Positions 1 to 9,495 of a stretch of DNA of 17,302 bases are shown piece after piece (position 1 is the stretch's first letter; each line of letters starts with the position of its first letter). Below the pieces are notes generated by a model. That model saw only the letters and a list, made by a program, of their open reading frames with translations, made no database searches and was not told the origin of the DNA. The DNA comes from CAIVSN01 sp031539165. Its GTDB lineage: Bacteria > Patescibacteriota > Gracilibacteria > BD1-5 > UBA2023. The stretch covers positions 1 to 17,302 of the forward strand of contig JAVKLK010000011.1 in assembly GCA_031539165.1 (NCBI GenBank), in the 5' to 3' direction. The translations under genes and the position numbers were made by a program.

Positions 1-509
1 CGCATTTCAGCAGCATCTCGCTCGGCGAGGTAGTCATTTACCGTGACGATATGAACAGGATAGCCGGCGACTGCATTGAGAGACGCAGCGATAGTTGCTA
101 CGAGAGTTTTTCCTTCACCAGTACGCATTTCGGAAATATTTCCGTCATGGAGCGCAAGCGCTCCGAGAAGTTGTACATCGTAGGGAATCATATTCCATAC
201 GATTTCTCTCCCATCTGAAAGGGTGAATGTTTTTCCAGCTATGAGACTTGCCGCTTTCCGATGGAGGGCAAACATTTCATGTTTCACCTCATTAAGAAGG
301 GTCTTTATCTGTTTTACATCCGCAGGGTCTCGAAGATTGAGTCATTCAAACCGTGCTCGTATTTCCCCCACTCGAGTCTGTATATCCGAGAGAGAAAGAG
401 GAGAAATTCTCGCCTCGATTTCTTTGATGGCGAGAAGTTCTTTCTGATAATTCCGGAGCCGTTTTTCTCCAGGGTCGCCGAAGATTTTTCGGATGAGAGA
501 GTCGAGCAT
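1..509 (-). CDS. secA: Protein translocase ATPase SecA (N-terminal part, runs off the left edge)
   Basis: SecA is the ATPase motor that pushes preproteins through the SecYEG channel. The first 170 residues are visible. They begin MLDSLIRKIFGDPGEKRLR, a typical SecA amino terminus, and reach the nucleotide-binding loop MRTGEGKT (residues 128-135) and then VHIVTVNDYLAERD (about 152-165), both characteristic of SecA. Codon 56 is TGA (positions 342-344). The frame is unchanged across it and SecA similarity continues, so it is read as glycine. The ATG at 507-509 shares one base with the TAA stop of the upstream trigger factor gene (TAATG), so translation of the two is probably coupled. No Shine-Dalgarno precedes the start. 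The identification is firm. The DEAD motor's second half, scaffold and C-terminal parts lie outside the window. Confidence 0.96.
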
Positions 510-1843
510 TATTTGTTACTAAAGAAACCATCAACTACTTTTCGGTATGCCAAACGCATGCGAATATCTTCGTAGTATGTATCTCATGGAACCAACTTTT
601 GTTTGAGTCGCTCGATAACTTGAGCATTTTGATACTGAGCGATGATACCATTGATTTCGATTTGAATCTCCTCATCAGTTGCTTCTACTTTTCGAATATC
701 TCTAATGGTCTTGAGAATGAGTTCAGCGCTGATGCGTCGACGAGCTTCAGGAGTAATAACCTCTTCTTTGTAGGCTTCTTCACTCATTTTGAGGTGCTCA
801 AGATAGGTCTTCATGTTGTACCCTTGAGATTCGAGGTTTCCTTTTTGTTCTTGGAATATGTTTTGAATCTCTCGTTCGAGAAGATTCTTCCCGATTTCGT
901 ACGTGGAAATTTTTTCTAGTTCTACAAGAAGTGCCTTTTCATCAGTTTCTCGAGCCTTTCGTTCCTTCTCGCCGAGAATTTCTTTTCCGAGGATATCCTT
1001 AAACCCAGCCATATCAGTTTTCACTCCTCGAAGTTTTTCGATAAACTCTGGGGTCCACTCTGGCTTGTGAGGTTTTTCTACCTTAAAAATCGTTGTCATG
1101 AAAAATACCGTTCTTCCTTTGAATGCATCAGAGTGATAGTCTGCTGGGAAAGTGATTTCAAATTCCACAACATCACCAGTCTTGTGACCGATAAGCTTCG
1201 CTTCAAAACCAGGAATGAACTGTCCGCTTCCAATAACAAGAGGGAAAGCTTGAACCTTTGTTTCAGGAATAGCTGCTCCTCCTTGTTTCTCGAATCCTTG
1301 AGTATCGATAGTTACTCGATCTCCGGAGTCAATCTGCACTTTTGATGCATCAAATCCATCTTCAGAGTGTCCTCCAGCATCATGAAAGTGAGTAAATCGC
1401 TTCTCGATTTCTGCTACTGCTTCGTCAACTTCCTTTGGATCAGCTTCTACTTTTGTTTTTTTAATAGTAATCGAATCCATTTTTTTGGCATCGATAGTTA
1501 CCTCAGGGAGAGTCTCTACCTCGATTGAGACAACGAGTGGATCGAGGGAAGTGATTTTTGTAACAGACCCTGGGGCAATAGGGGTAACTTTTGCAGAATC
1601 GAGAATTTTTGAGTAATTCTTTTTAAGATAGGTATCGAGCGCCTCATCTGCAAGGGCTCCAGGACCTACTTCTTTGAGGAGAAGAGCCTCAGGTACAGGA
1701 GCTCCCTTTCGGAATCCTTTGACCTGAACTCGCTTTGAAAGAGATTCAAGGGCTGCTTTGCGAGCCTTTTCATATTCAGCGGCACTGTCTTCTATAGTAA
1801 TCTCATATACACAGAGGGGGAGTTTTTTTACGGTGGTTTTCAT
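509..1843 (-). CDS. tig: Trigger factor, ribosome-associated chaperone
   Basis: Trigger factor binds at the ribosome exit tunnel and folds nascent chains; its middle domain is an FKBP-like prolyl isomerase. The 444-residue protein has the ribosome-docking signature in VKGFRKGAPVPEALL (GFRKG at 43-47), an FKBP-like domain at about 173-257 (from GDRVTIDTQGF to FFMTTIFKVEK), and a helical C-terminal domain. Length fits the family. A standard-code reading stops after LKQKLVP at a TGA (584-586, codon 420). Reading it as glycine adds DTYYEDIRMRLAYRKVVDGF and four more residues before TAA at 509-511, which looks like a normal trigger factor tail. That stop overlaps the secA start by one base. The start ATG (1841-1843) has no Shine-Dalgarno; a promoter lies about 30 bases upstream. 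Confidence 0.96.
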
Positions 1844-1872
1844 GAATATAACGTCAAAAAATTAACCCGCGA

Positions 1873-1900
1873 ATTGTATGAAAAAAGAATGGAAAGGCAA
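1873..1900 (-). promoter_or_regulatory. Putative sigma-70-type promoter for tig-secA
   Basis: On the minus strand a -35 TTGCCT (1895-1900) is followed after 16 bases by a -10 TACAAT (1873-1878). Transcription would begin near 1866, giving a leader of about 23 bases with no Shine-Dalgarno. The two hexamers and spacing are seen directly; promoter activity is inferred. Confidence 0.6.
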
Positions 1901-1982
1901 ATAAATGGTTCTTAATACTGATTTGAATTTCCGATACTTTTCATTTTTTAAAATTTACGTGAAATAATTATTTTCAATCTCG

Positions 1983-2010
1983 TTGATAATTCGAGGGTGC
2001 AGGGTATAAT
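1983..2010 (+). promoter_or_regulatory. Putative sigma-70-type promoter for ftsA-ftsZ
   Basis: A -35 TTGATA (1983-1988) sits 16 bases before a perfect -10 TATAAT (2005-2010). The predicted start near 2017 leaves a 5' leader of about 88 bases before the ftsA ATG. I see no strong hairpin or riboswitch in that leader. This promoter diverges from the tig promoter in the same 261-base gap. Confidence 0.7.
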
Positions 2011-2104
2011 AACGCCACTCAAATTGCAGATCGGATTGTTAAAAACCCCAACTGGAAAGCAAGAAAACTGAGTAAAAAATTTATTCAATTAAACTATCTA
2101 TCGC

Positions 2105-3340
2105 ATGGTCAATGGCGAAATCTTCGCAGCTATAGATATCGGAAGCTCCAAAATTAAAACGCTTATCGGTACTTTTACAGAAGACAAAAAACTCCGAATT
2201 CTTGGAGTTGGACTTTCTCCATCAAACGGAGTGCGCAAGGGAAACATACTCGATATGGATGAATTCCGAAGAAATGTGGATACTTCTCTTTCTGAAGCAG
2301 AAAAGATGATAGGGGAGCATGTAGACTCTATATATCTTTCTCTTTCTGGAGTCACGATAGAGAGTGTTGTAAATTCTGCGATTGTTGCCATTCCTCACGC
2401 CGAGGTTACGGAAGACGATGTCAACCGAGCTCTTGATATGTCTCAAAATGGGGTAGATCTTCAGAATCGAACCGTGCTTAAGGTTGTTCCTGAGAGTTTT
2501 AGTCTTGATGGAACAGTGGGGGTGAAAAATCCTATTGGAATGGGTGCCAAGAAACTGGAAGTACGAGCGCACATTATTTCCATTGCAGAAAATGTTCTCA
2601 CGAATGTGAAAAAAGGAATACTCGACGTTGGAGTTGATATTACCGATATCTTTGCAAACGTACTTTCTGCACCTGAAGCAGTTCTTTCTCGAAGACAAAA
2701 AGAATTGGGGGTCGTATGTATTGATATCGGAGCCAGTACAACGGATATCGCCGTGTTTGAAGAAGGAGCACTCATCTTCAGTTCTGTGATTCCTCTCGGA
2801 GGGGAACATGTTACTTCTGATATCGCCCTAGGACTTCGTATCTCGATTGATCTTGCCGAAAAACTCAAACTTGAACATGCAGATGTAACCTTCTGCAAGG
2901 ATGAGAAGGCAAAAGACGAAGAAATTGACCTTTCAAAATACTCGAAGACTGAGACGGCAACTATCTCCAAGAAATATCTTTCTGAAATTGCCCGAGCTCG
3001 ATACTCAGAGATTCTCTACTACGTAAATACCGAACTCAAACGTATTGGAAAAGATGGAATGCTTCCAGAAGGTGCGGTTATCACGGGGGGTGCGGCGAAA
3101 ATGAGGGGACTTATAGATCTCTCCAAAGAGGTTCTTCGACTTCCAAGTGTAGTAGGAATTCCAGAGGATTCCGACCATATCTCTGGTACATCCATCGGGG
3201 ATCCTCAGTACTCTGGTATTGTCGGAACGCTTCTTCTTTCTCAGAAGTTTTCCCCTTCCAAGAATCGATTTAAACTCCATGTCTCGTTTGGTGGATTTAC
3301 TTCATCACTCAAGCAGCTCATTCAAAAAATTCTTCCATAA
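2105..3340 (+). CDS. ftsA: Cell division protein FtsA, actin-like membrane tether for FtsZ
   Basis: FtsA is an actin-fold ATPase that anchors FtsZ filaments to the membrane and recruits the division machinery. The 411-aa protein shows the phosphate-1 motif AAIDIGSSKIKTLIG (residues 8-22), the phosphate-2 motif CIDIGASTTDIAVFEEG (205-221) and the adenosine motif AVITGGAAKMRGL (324-336). It ends in a short amphipathic helix (about 396-411, FTSSLKQLIQKILP), the usual membrane-targeting tail of FtsA. PilM shares the fold, but the downstream ftsZ, 17 bases away, settles the call. The gene contains no in-frame TGA and stops with TAA. The ATG at 2105 has no Shine-Dalgarno. It is probably cotranscribed with ftsZ from the promoter at 1983-2010. 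Confidence 0.96.
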   Translation: MVNGEIFAAIDIGSSKIKTLIGTFTEDKKLRILGVGLSPSNGVRKGNILDMDEFRRNVDTSLSEAEKMIGEHVDSIYLSLSGVTIESVVNSAIVAIPHAEVTEDDVNRALDMSQNGVDLQNRTVLKVVPESFSLDGTVGVKNPIGMGAKKLEVRAHIISIAENVLTNVKKGILDVGVDITDIFANVLSAPEAVLSRRQKELGVVCIDIGASTTDIAVFEEGALIFSSVIPLGGEHVTSDIALGLRISIDLAEKLKLEHADVTFCKDEKAKDEEIDLSKYSKTETATISKKYLSEIARARYSEILYYVNTELKRIGKDGMLPEGAVITGGAAKMRGLIDLSKEVLRLPSVVGIPEDSDHISGTSIGDPQYSGIVGTLLLSQKFSPSKNRFKLHVSFGGFTSSLKQLIQKILP

Positions 3341-3357
3341 TCCTAACTTTTCACACT

Positions 3358-4560
3358 ATGACGGTCAAAAAATCTGATGACAAACTCAAGAACTTGCTTC
3401 GCGGTGATATGCGAGGTGCGGTTGAAGAGATCAATGTGTCTGACTATATCTCTCCTGTAGCAAATATTAAAGTTGTTGGAGTGGGAGGTGGAGGAGTCAA
3501 CGCAGTGAATCGTATGATTCAGTCTGGTCTTGAGGGGGTAGAGTTCATTGCAGTCAATACAGATGCTCAGGCACTCTTTACTTCTAAAGCAACGGTTCGA
3601 GTAAATATCGGTCGCGCAACGACTCGTGGTCTTGGTGCTGGAGCAAATCCTCAGACAGGGCAAAAAGCTGCCGAAGAGTCAAGCGAGGAACTCAAGCAGA
3701 TTCTTGCGGGGGCTGATATGGTATTTATTACCTGTGGTCTTGGAGGAGGAACGGGAACAGGAGCTGCTCCAGTTATCGCAGAAATCGCAAAAGGTCTCGG
3801 AGCTCTTGTTATCGGAGTGGTAACAAAACCATTTGCCTTTGAAGGACAGCGACGATCGCTTCAGGCGGTTGATGGATATGATCGTCTCAAGGAGAAGGTG
3901 GATACGCTCATCACTATTCCCAATGACAAGATTCTTACGATTATCGATAAAAAAACTCCTCTTCTCGATGCATTTAATATCGTAGATGAAGTCTTGAATC
4001 AGGGTGTGCAGGGTGTGTCTGATTTGATTACCCTTCCATGACTTATCAACGTTGACTTCGCGGATGTGAAATCTGTTATGGAGAATGCGGGATCTGCTCT
4101 CATGGGTATTGGATATGGTTCTGGAGAAAATCGTGCTATTGAGGCAGCTCGTGCAGCGATTGACTCTCCACTTCTTGAGCTTTCTATCGCTGGAGCGAAG
4201 GGGCTCCTCTTCAATATTACTGGAGGAACAGACCTTTCTATGTTTGAGGTTGATGAAGCGGCTCGTATTATCACTGAATCTTGCGATCCAGAGGCAAATA
4301 TTATCTTTGGTGCAACAATCAACGAAAACTACACAGGGGAAATCAAGATTACCGTGGTGGCAACTGGATTCAACGAGGAGTCAAATCAACGTCACTATGA
4401 AGCTCCACGAATGCAGCAGAGTGGATTTGGAAAGAAGCCAGTACATGCACCAGCAACCTCGAATGCCTTGTTTGGAAATGCGGTTTCCGCTCCTCGCCCT
4501 GCGGCAGAGCCAGCTTCAGACTTGGATGTTCCAGCATTCTTGCGAAATAAGATGAAGTAA
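3358..4560 (+). CDS. ftsZ: Cell division GTPase FtsZ, with one UGA-glycine codon
   Basis: FtsZ is the tubulin-like GTPase that forms the division ring. The 400-aa product has the nucleotide-binding stretch VVGVGGGGVNAV (39-50), the tubulin signature GGGTGTG (129-135), the T7 synergy loop NVDFADVK (231-238) with its catalytic Asp residues, a linker of about 60 residues, and the C-terminal peptide LDVPAFLRNKMK (389-400) that docks on FtsA. A standard-code reading stops at TGA 4039-4041 (codon 228), exactly at the glycine in the family motif R-P-G-L-I-N-V-D-F; here the protein reads TLP-G-LINVDF. This is the clearest single proof in the window that UGA encodes glycine. The gene ends with TAA and is followed 17 bases later by a terminator hairpin. 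No Shine-Dalgarno precedes the ATG. Confidence 0.98.
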
Positions 4561-4577
4561 GAAATTTTTGTTCTGAA

Positions 4578-4606
4578 AACGCTCCCTCAGGGGGCGTTTT
4601 TCTTTT
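4578..4606 (+). terminator. Intrinsic terminator after ftsZ
   Basis: A 9-bp stem (4578-4586 with 4590-4598, one G-U pair) closes a 3-base TCA loop and is followed by a T-rich run (TTTCTTTT). It ends the ftsA-ftsZ unit and separates it from the dinG promoter that starts 14 bases later. Confidence 0.88.
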
Positions 4607-4619
4607 CTTACCTTTTTCT

Positions 4620-4648
4620 TTGCGTAATCTCATCCTCTCCGCTACAAT
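4620..4648 (+). promoter_or_regulatory. Putative dinG promoter giving a leaderless mRNA
   Basis: TTGCGT (4620-4625) lies 17 bases before TACAAT (4643-4648). The usual 6-8 base distance from the -10 places the transcription start at about 4655-4656, which is the A of the ATG start codon. The dinG mRNA would therefore begin at or next to its start codon. The hexamers are seen; the start point is inferred. Confidence 0.62.
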
Positions 4649-4655
4649 CCATTTC

Positions 4656-7409
4656 ATGGAATTCGTTATCGTAGATTTGGAGACTTCCGGCTTAGAGCCG
4701 AGAGAAGACGCTATTATAGAAGTAGCACTCTTGCGCATCAATCTTGCGGGAGATATTTTAGAGGAATGGCATTCGCTCGTGAATCCTGGCTTTGTCATCT
4801 CTGAAGAGATTACCCATCTCACGGGGATTACTCCGGAGCTTTTGGAAGATGCCCCGAATATACGTTCTATCCGTTCTCAAATCCAAGATTTTATCGGGAA
4901 AGCACCCGTTATTGGACATAATGTGGAATTCGATATCGGTTTTCTGATTCAAAACGGCATTCAAATTGAGAACCCCTGTATTATTGATACCTTTAAGCTC
5001 GCAGAGTTTTTGTATTTTGAACAAAAAAGTCTCAATCTCACGAGTCTTACGGAGGAATTCTGATTTATTCATTCTGATGCGCATAGAGCTCAGGCGGATG
5101 TTCTTGCTACTCGATTTCTCTTTCTGCAAGAATGTGCCAGTCTAAGAGAACTTTCAAAGCAGAGGAGTACGCTACTCTCAAGCATAGCATCTCGTGCGGA
5201 TCACCCGGTATTTTCCTTTGCTGTGAAGATTGCTCGTGGAATGCGTGACGATGATGAGACTATAGAAGATCGCCCTATTCATGTGCGAGCGGTGGATATA
5301 TTTCCTTGCGCTGAACTCGGATATTTCCCTTCAATCGAATCGGAGGAAACTGCTGAGGAAGCTGAGATTCTTCCATCTTCTGAAATTCTTCAATCTGCCC
5401 ATGTAGAAGATCGCCCTGAACAACGGCGCATGATGCAGGGTATCGAGACAATTTTTTGAGGTACAGGACATCTGTGTATAGAAGCTCCAACAGGTATAGG
5501 GAAAACCTTTGCCTATCTGATTCCCGCTGTTCGCCATGCTCTCATGAAGGGGAAGCAGGTTTTCATATCTACCAATACTAAGACGCTTCAGGATCAAATA
5601 GAGAAAAAGGATATCCTCCAGGTTCAGGAATACTTTCAATCGAGTCTTGGTCGCACGTTTTCTTTTCAGAAGCTCAAGGGGAGACAGAATTATGTGAGTA
5701 TTCTTAAATATTTTGAGTTTTTTGATCAGCAGACATTTTCCTATGAAAGCGCTATATTTGCGATTAAGATAGGTTTCTGGCTCACTACAACTCAGAGTGG
5801 AGAGCTCGATGATCTTTCCCTTTATGGAGTCGAATTTTCTCTCCTCGATGAAATTCACGCAGGAGATTTGCGAGTGCTGAGTCCGGAGAATCCCTATCGT
5901 GACTTCGAGTTTGTTTTTCGTGCAAGAAATCGAGCCAAACTTGCACACATCGTTATTCTCAATCACGCCCTTCTTCTCTCGGAGTACTTGGAAGATGCAG
6001 AAACAGGATTACTCCCAAAAATAGAGACGCTTGTCTTAGATGAAGTGCACAACTTGGAATCCGTTGCAACCGAAACCCTGAAGAAAACCTCTGAGTTTTC
6101 GTTGTTTGAAAAAGCCATTTCAGACATTGAGAAAACTATCAAGAAGTTTAATAAAACAAAGCCTCTGGAGGCTTTTGTTACTCCAGAACTGACTCGTCTT
6201 TCGGAGTCAATTCTCCTCTCTTCTGCCATGATATTTGAGGGGCTGGAGAAATACTTCCGGGCACTTCAGGGACAGCAGGGATGAGGGTATGGATGAGGGA
6301 GATCGTACGATATACTCATTGAATCTCCGTTTGTTCAAACGGAAATCTTTCGTGAAACAGTGCAACTTCATGGCTCTTTATCTGATGCTCTTTCAGAGTT
6401 GGAGAGGATTCTTTTTACCGCTCCGAATGCTCTCATGTTTGAGCTCTCTCGTCCCATGACTCGACTCATAGGATATGGGGCTCATATACAAGAATTTCTT
6501 GCCTTTCAAAATACGGACCGAATTCGTATTCTTGGAAAAAAAGAGAATGGGGGACTGCGGATTATCACTACTCCGCTTTCTATAGGACCAATTCTCAAGG
6601 AAAAAGTATGGAATACCACTCCTTCCGTTGTATTACTGAGTGCGACACTCTCAGTGCAGGGAAATTTCTCGTATATCACGAGAATACTTTCATTGGAAGA
6701 TTTTTCTTTTGAAGTACTCAAAACGGACTTTGACTATGCAAAACAAGCGTTGCTCTATATTCCTGCAGAACTTGGAGATGTGCGGAGTATTCAAGAAAAA
6801 CGCGCAATAGAGCTATTTCTTCGGAGTATTCTTACCATCTTTCGGGGGCGGACACTCATGCTTTTTACTTCGTTTGCTGCAATCAAAGATACGACACTCT
6901 ACCTTGCTCCCGAAATGAAACGAGAGGGGATACAACTTCTTACACAGGGTATGAGCGGGGGGAAGCATAAGCTCGTGTGAGAATTTAAGAAACATGCTGA
7001 TACAAGCGTATTGCTTGGTACGGATAGCTTTTGGGAGTGAGTTGATTTCCCGTGAAATATGCTGGAGCTTCTCATTATACATAAACTTCCATTTGCCGTT
7101 CCGACGGATCCTATATTTATGGCGCGAGGAAGATTGTTTCAAGACTCATTTCGCGAATACGCTTTGCCGATGATGATTCTGAAACTTCGTCAGGGAATAG
7201 GACGGCTTATACGGACAAAGTCAGATAAAGGGGTCATTGTTTTGTTGGACAAACGAGTCACCGCAGACTGGGGAGGTGATATTCTTGCCAGTATTCCAGA
7301 GGGGATGCCGGTAAAGATGACTCCGACTGAATCGTTCCTAAAGTTACTTCAAGAGTCAAGGGCAAAATTTGCACAGAATACGGAATCGTGATACGATGGC
7401 TCTAAGTAA
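4656..7409 (+). CDS. dinG: DinG-type protein: 3'-5' exonuclease fused to a superfamily 2 helicase, with eight UGA-glycine codons
   Basis: This 917-aa protein joins a DEDD 3'-5' exonuclease to an XPD/DinG-like helicase, the arrangement of Firmicutes DinG. Exonuclease motifs: DLETSGL (7-13), IGHNVEFDIGF (86-96) and H-R-A-Q-A-D (143-148). Helicase motifs: Walker A APTGIGKT (277-284), box DEVH (462-465), motif V GTDSFWE-G-VDFP-G (788-800), motif VI QGIGRLIR (846-853). Eight in-frame TGA codons (136, 268, 543, 547, 775, 795, 800, 912) split it under the standard code, but all fragments share one frame, and codons 795 and 800 are the two conserved motif V glycines. There is no cysteine between Walker A and the DEVH box, so the iron-sulfur cluster of E. 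coli DinG is absent. The ATG at 4656 was preferred over an upstream TTG (4620), which is the promoter -35 element. Stop is TAA. Confidence 0.95.
7369..7397 (+). promoter_or_regulatory. Possible internal promoter before the pilus genes
   Basis: TTGCAC (7369-7374), a 17-base spacer and TACGAT (7392-7397) lie within the end of dinG. They would start transcription near 7404, about 15 bases before the ATG at 7419. The -10 is imperfect, and the pilus genes could equally be read from the dinG promoter. Confidence 0.35.
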
Positions 7410-7418
7410 CTTGAACAC

Positions 7419-8258
7419 ATGGAGCCAACAAACCAATTTATCCCTCCAAAGGAGGAACCATGAGTGGATAAACTTTTTCAGGAGCTTGAGAATGAGCTCG
7501 ATTTTGGCGAGCAAAAAATGCAAGCCTCTTCTCCTGTTTCCCAAAAGAAGCATCCACTTCAATGGACACAACTCATTCTTGCAACTTTTTTCAAACTTCT
7601 TCTTGTAGGAGCGATTATTGCTGGACTTGATGTCACTATCCGAAATAGTGATTCTTCTGAGTGGCTCAAGAGCATCCCTGCATGTTCATACTATGCTCTC
7701 GGAGTTGAAGAGTATTCCAATGATTCTTGCCACACATACAGTGAAATTCAAACATCTATTACTGATGCAAAACAAGCACTCGAAAAAGAGCTTGGTATTA
7801 ATCTGGCAATTCTTGTTCCCAAGAAGACTCAGGTTCAGAATGTGCTCAATATGCCAGAAGTTCAGTTTATTCTGCAGAAAACAGGAAATACACGAACTTC
7901 TATTGTGGAGGCAATGACTCGCTTTAATGAAATCAAAAATACTACTACTTCTTTCCGAGGGGAAGATATTGAGTGTACTAAGCTTACGGTAAATGAAAAA
8001 GGGGAACTTTTGGCAACTTGTGATTTTTATGGATTCTGAATTGCTGGAGGAGGAGATGTTTCAAGTTCATCTCGTGCTACTGCTCTTGCTTTCCTCGAGA
8101 AACTCAACGACCCAACTTCTCGATTTGAACTTGTTGAGCAACCAAAAAGTCTAGAAATAGAAAAATATACAAGCACGGATTTGGGAATCCGCTCAACGTT
8201 TGCTACCAGAACTACGTTGAATCTCCGCTTGCGATACGTAGCCCCTAACCGATTCTAA
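7419..8258 (+). CDS. Single-pass membrane protein of the pilus operon (PilN/PilO-like position), two UGA-glycine codons
   Basis: I do not recognise a family with certainty. The 279-aa protein has a charged cytoplasmic amino terminus, one membrane helix (about 50-70, LILATFFKLLLVGAIIAGL) and an extracytoplasmic domain containing a few cysteines. That is the layout of PilN and PilO, inner-membrane alignment proteins of type IV pili, and it lies directly before pilB and pilC. TGA occurs at codon 15 (7461-7463) and codon 207 (8037-8039); reading both as glycine joins the frame to TAA at 8256-8258. The start is uncertain. ATG 7419 lies 9 bases after the dinG stop. GTG 7464, in the same frame, has GGAGG 8 bases upstream, which would be the only native Shine-Dalgarno here. 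The next gene starts 2 bases after the stop. Confidence 0.6.
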
Positions 8259-8260
8259 GT

Positions 8261-9487
8261 ATGCAACCACTTGATTCTAAAAAACGAGCTTCTCTCGTAA
8301 AATCCATTACTTTGCATGGAATTTCAAGCGCGCTGGTGCTTGCGGTAATTTTTGGGTATATCGTCCCTGCATACTCTGAAATTTCCGAGAAGGTTTCCGG
8401 TCTCAATGAACTGAATGCTTCGTACCTTTCTTTGAAGCGCGATGGAGTCGATGCAGCAGGATACCAACTTCTCGTTTCCAAATATGCAAATGTAAAGAAA
8501 CAACCGGGAGAGAAAACGGATACTGCCGCTTTAAATAAAGCGTTGAAAAAAACAGACACGAGTGCTGAATACATCGACTGGGTGAAATCAGAACTTTCTA
8601 AGCAGTCAAGCTTAGATGCTGAGATAGAAATGAACAATGCGATTATAGGAGGAATTGTTCCAACATATTCTGATGCCTCTCAAGATGTAAAGGATGCCTT
8701 TGATAAGAATCGTATCTCTCTTGGACAGCTTGTTCGTTTTGTAGAAAATGATCTGCTTAAGAAAAACAATCTTGAAAGTTTCTCTCCTATCGGATTCGGA
8801 AACCTCACTTTTGATAGTAAGGGGAATTCCCTTGTAAATATTGGAAGCTACAAACTCACTCTTGATATCAAAGGAACGAACAAAAATCTTACCGCACTTG
8901 TCCAACAGATTCAGTCTTCCGGGAATCTGGAACTGAAGAATGGGAAGCTCGTAGATCCAGAAATGAAGCTTATTGCAGAAAGTGGATCTGGAACTTCTTC
9001 AGGGCAAATTTCTGGGAGTGAATCAAAATTGGATAATCTTCTCGTAAGTATTGATACCATTCGATTTGCGAGTGCTCTTGATCAATCCGATAAGGAGAAT
9101 CGAGCAAATGTTACTCTCGTGTTGTATGTTCGAGCTCGAAGCTACAGTGATTTCATTGCCATCCGCTCTATTCTTGCTGATAAGATTAAGAAACTATCTG
9201 CGGATATTACAAAAGCATCGGAGATGTGTGCTGACGCAACTTCTGGCGACTGTAAGAACGAAAATATTTATGCAGCAACTCAGGCGATTCGATCTATCCA
9301 AGACTCAGCATCAGCCTTGAGTAAGAAAGTCCAAGATGCCCTTAAGAATTCGACCATCCGAGACTTGAATAGTGAGTTTGATACCCTGTTCGCTACCTAT
9401 AATTCATACAAGACCCTCAATGACTTGTACATGAAGAACAGCGCTATTATTGAGAACGTAAAGAAAGAAACCGCATCTTCCAAATAA
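8261..9487 (+). CDS. PilO-like inner-membrane pilus assembly protein (tentative)
   Basis: This 408-aa protein has one amino-terminal membrane helix (about 17-37), then a long, probably coiled-coil stretch rich in Lys, Ser, Leu and Glu. Next comes a segment, YKLTLDIKGTNKNLTALVQQ, that resembles the beta-strand-plus-helix pattern of the PilO ferredoxin-like domain, and last a long helical C-terminal extension. In type IV pili, PilN and PilO form a complex linking the cytoplasmic motor to the outer parts. Its place between another single-pass protein and pilB fits. The family call rests on architecture and context, not on a diagnostic motif, and the protein is about twice the usual PilO length. 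It has no in-frame TGA, stops with TAA 8 bases before pilB, and its ATG lacks a Shine-Dalgarno. Confidence 0.5.
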   Translation: MQPLDSKKRASLVKSITLHGISSALVLAVIFGYIVPAYSEISEKVSGLNELNASYLSLKRDGVDAAGYQLLVSKYANVKKQPGEKTDTAALNKALKKTDTSAEYIDWVKSELSKQSSLDAEIEMNNAIIGGIVPTYSDASQDVKDAFDKNRISLGQLVRFVENDLLKKNNLESFSPIGFGNLTFDSKGNSLVNIGSYKLTLDIKGTNKNLTALVQQIQSSGNLELKNGKLVDPEMKLIAESGSGTSSGQISGSESKLDNLLVSIDTIRFASALDQSDKENRANVTLVLYVRARSYSDFIAIRSILADKIKKLSADITKASEMCADATSGDCKNENIYAATQAIRSIQDSASALSKKVQDALKNSTIRDLNSEFDTLFATYNSYKTLNDLYMKNSAIIENVKKETASSK

Positions 9488-9495
9488 TTTGCACC

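Noticed and set aside
2011..2104. Riboswitch or attenuator in the ftsA leader
   Set aside because: No stable hairpin or known riboswitch pattern could be seen in the roughly 90-base leader.
2222..2970. Long minus-strand ORFs opposite ftsA
   Set aside because: They are antisense to a clear ftsA gene, with biased composition and no recognisable motifs.
3358..4041. UGA as tryptophan (table 4)
   Set aside because: The FtsZ and DinG sites require glycine, and tryptophan is encoded by TGG in the same proteins.
4656..7409. dinG as a pseudogene or a set of separate short genes
   Set aside because: All breaks are TGA codons in one frame, the motifs continue in order across them, and two breaks fall on invariant glycines. 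This is recoding, not decay.
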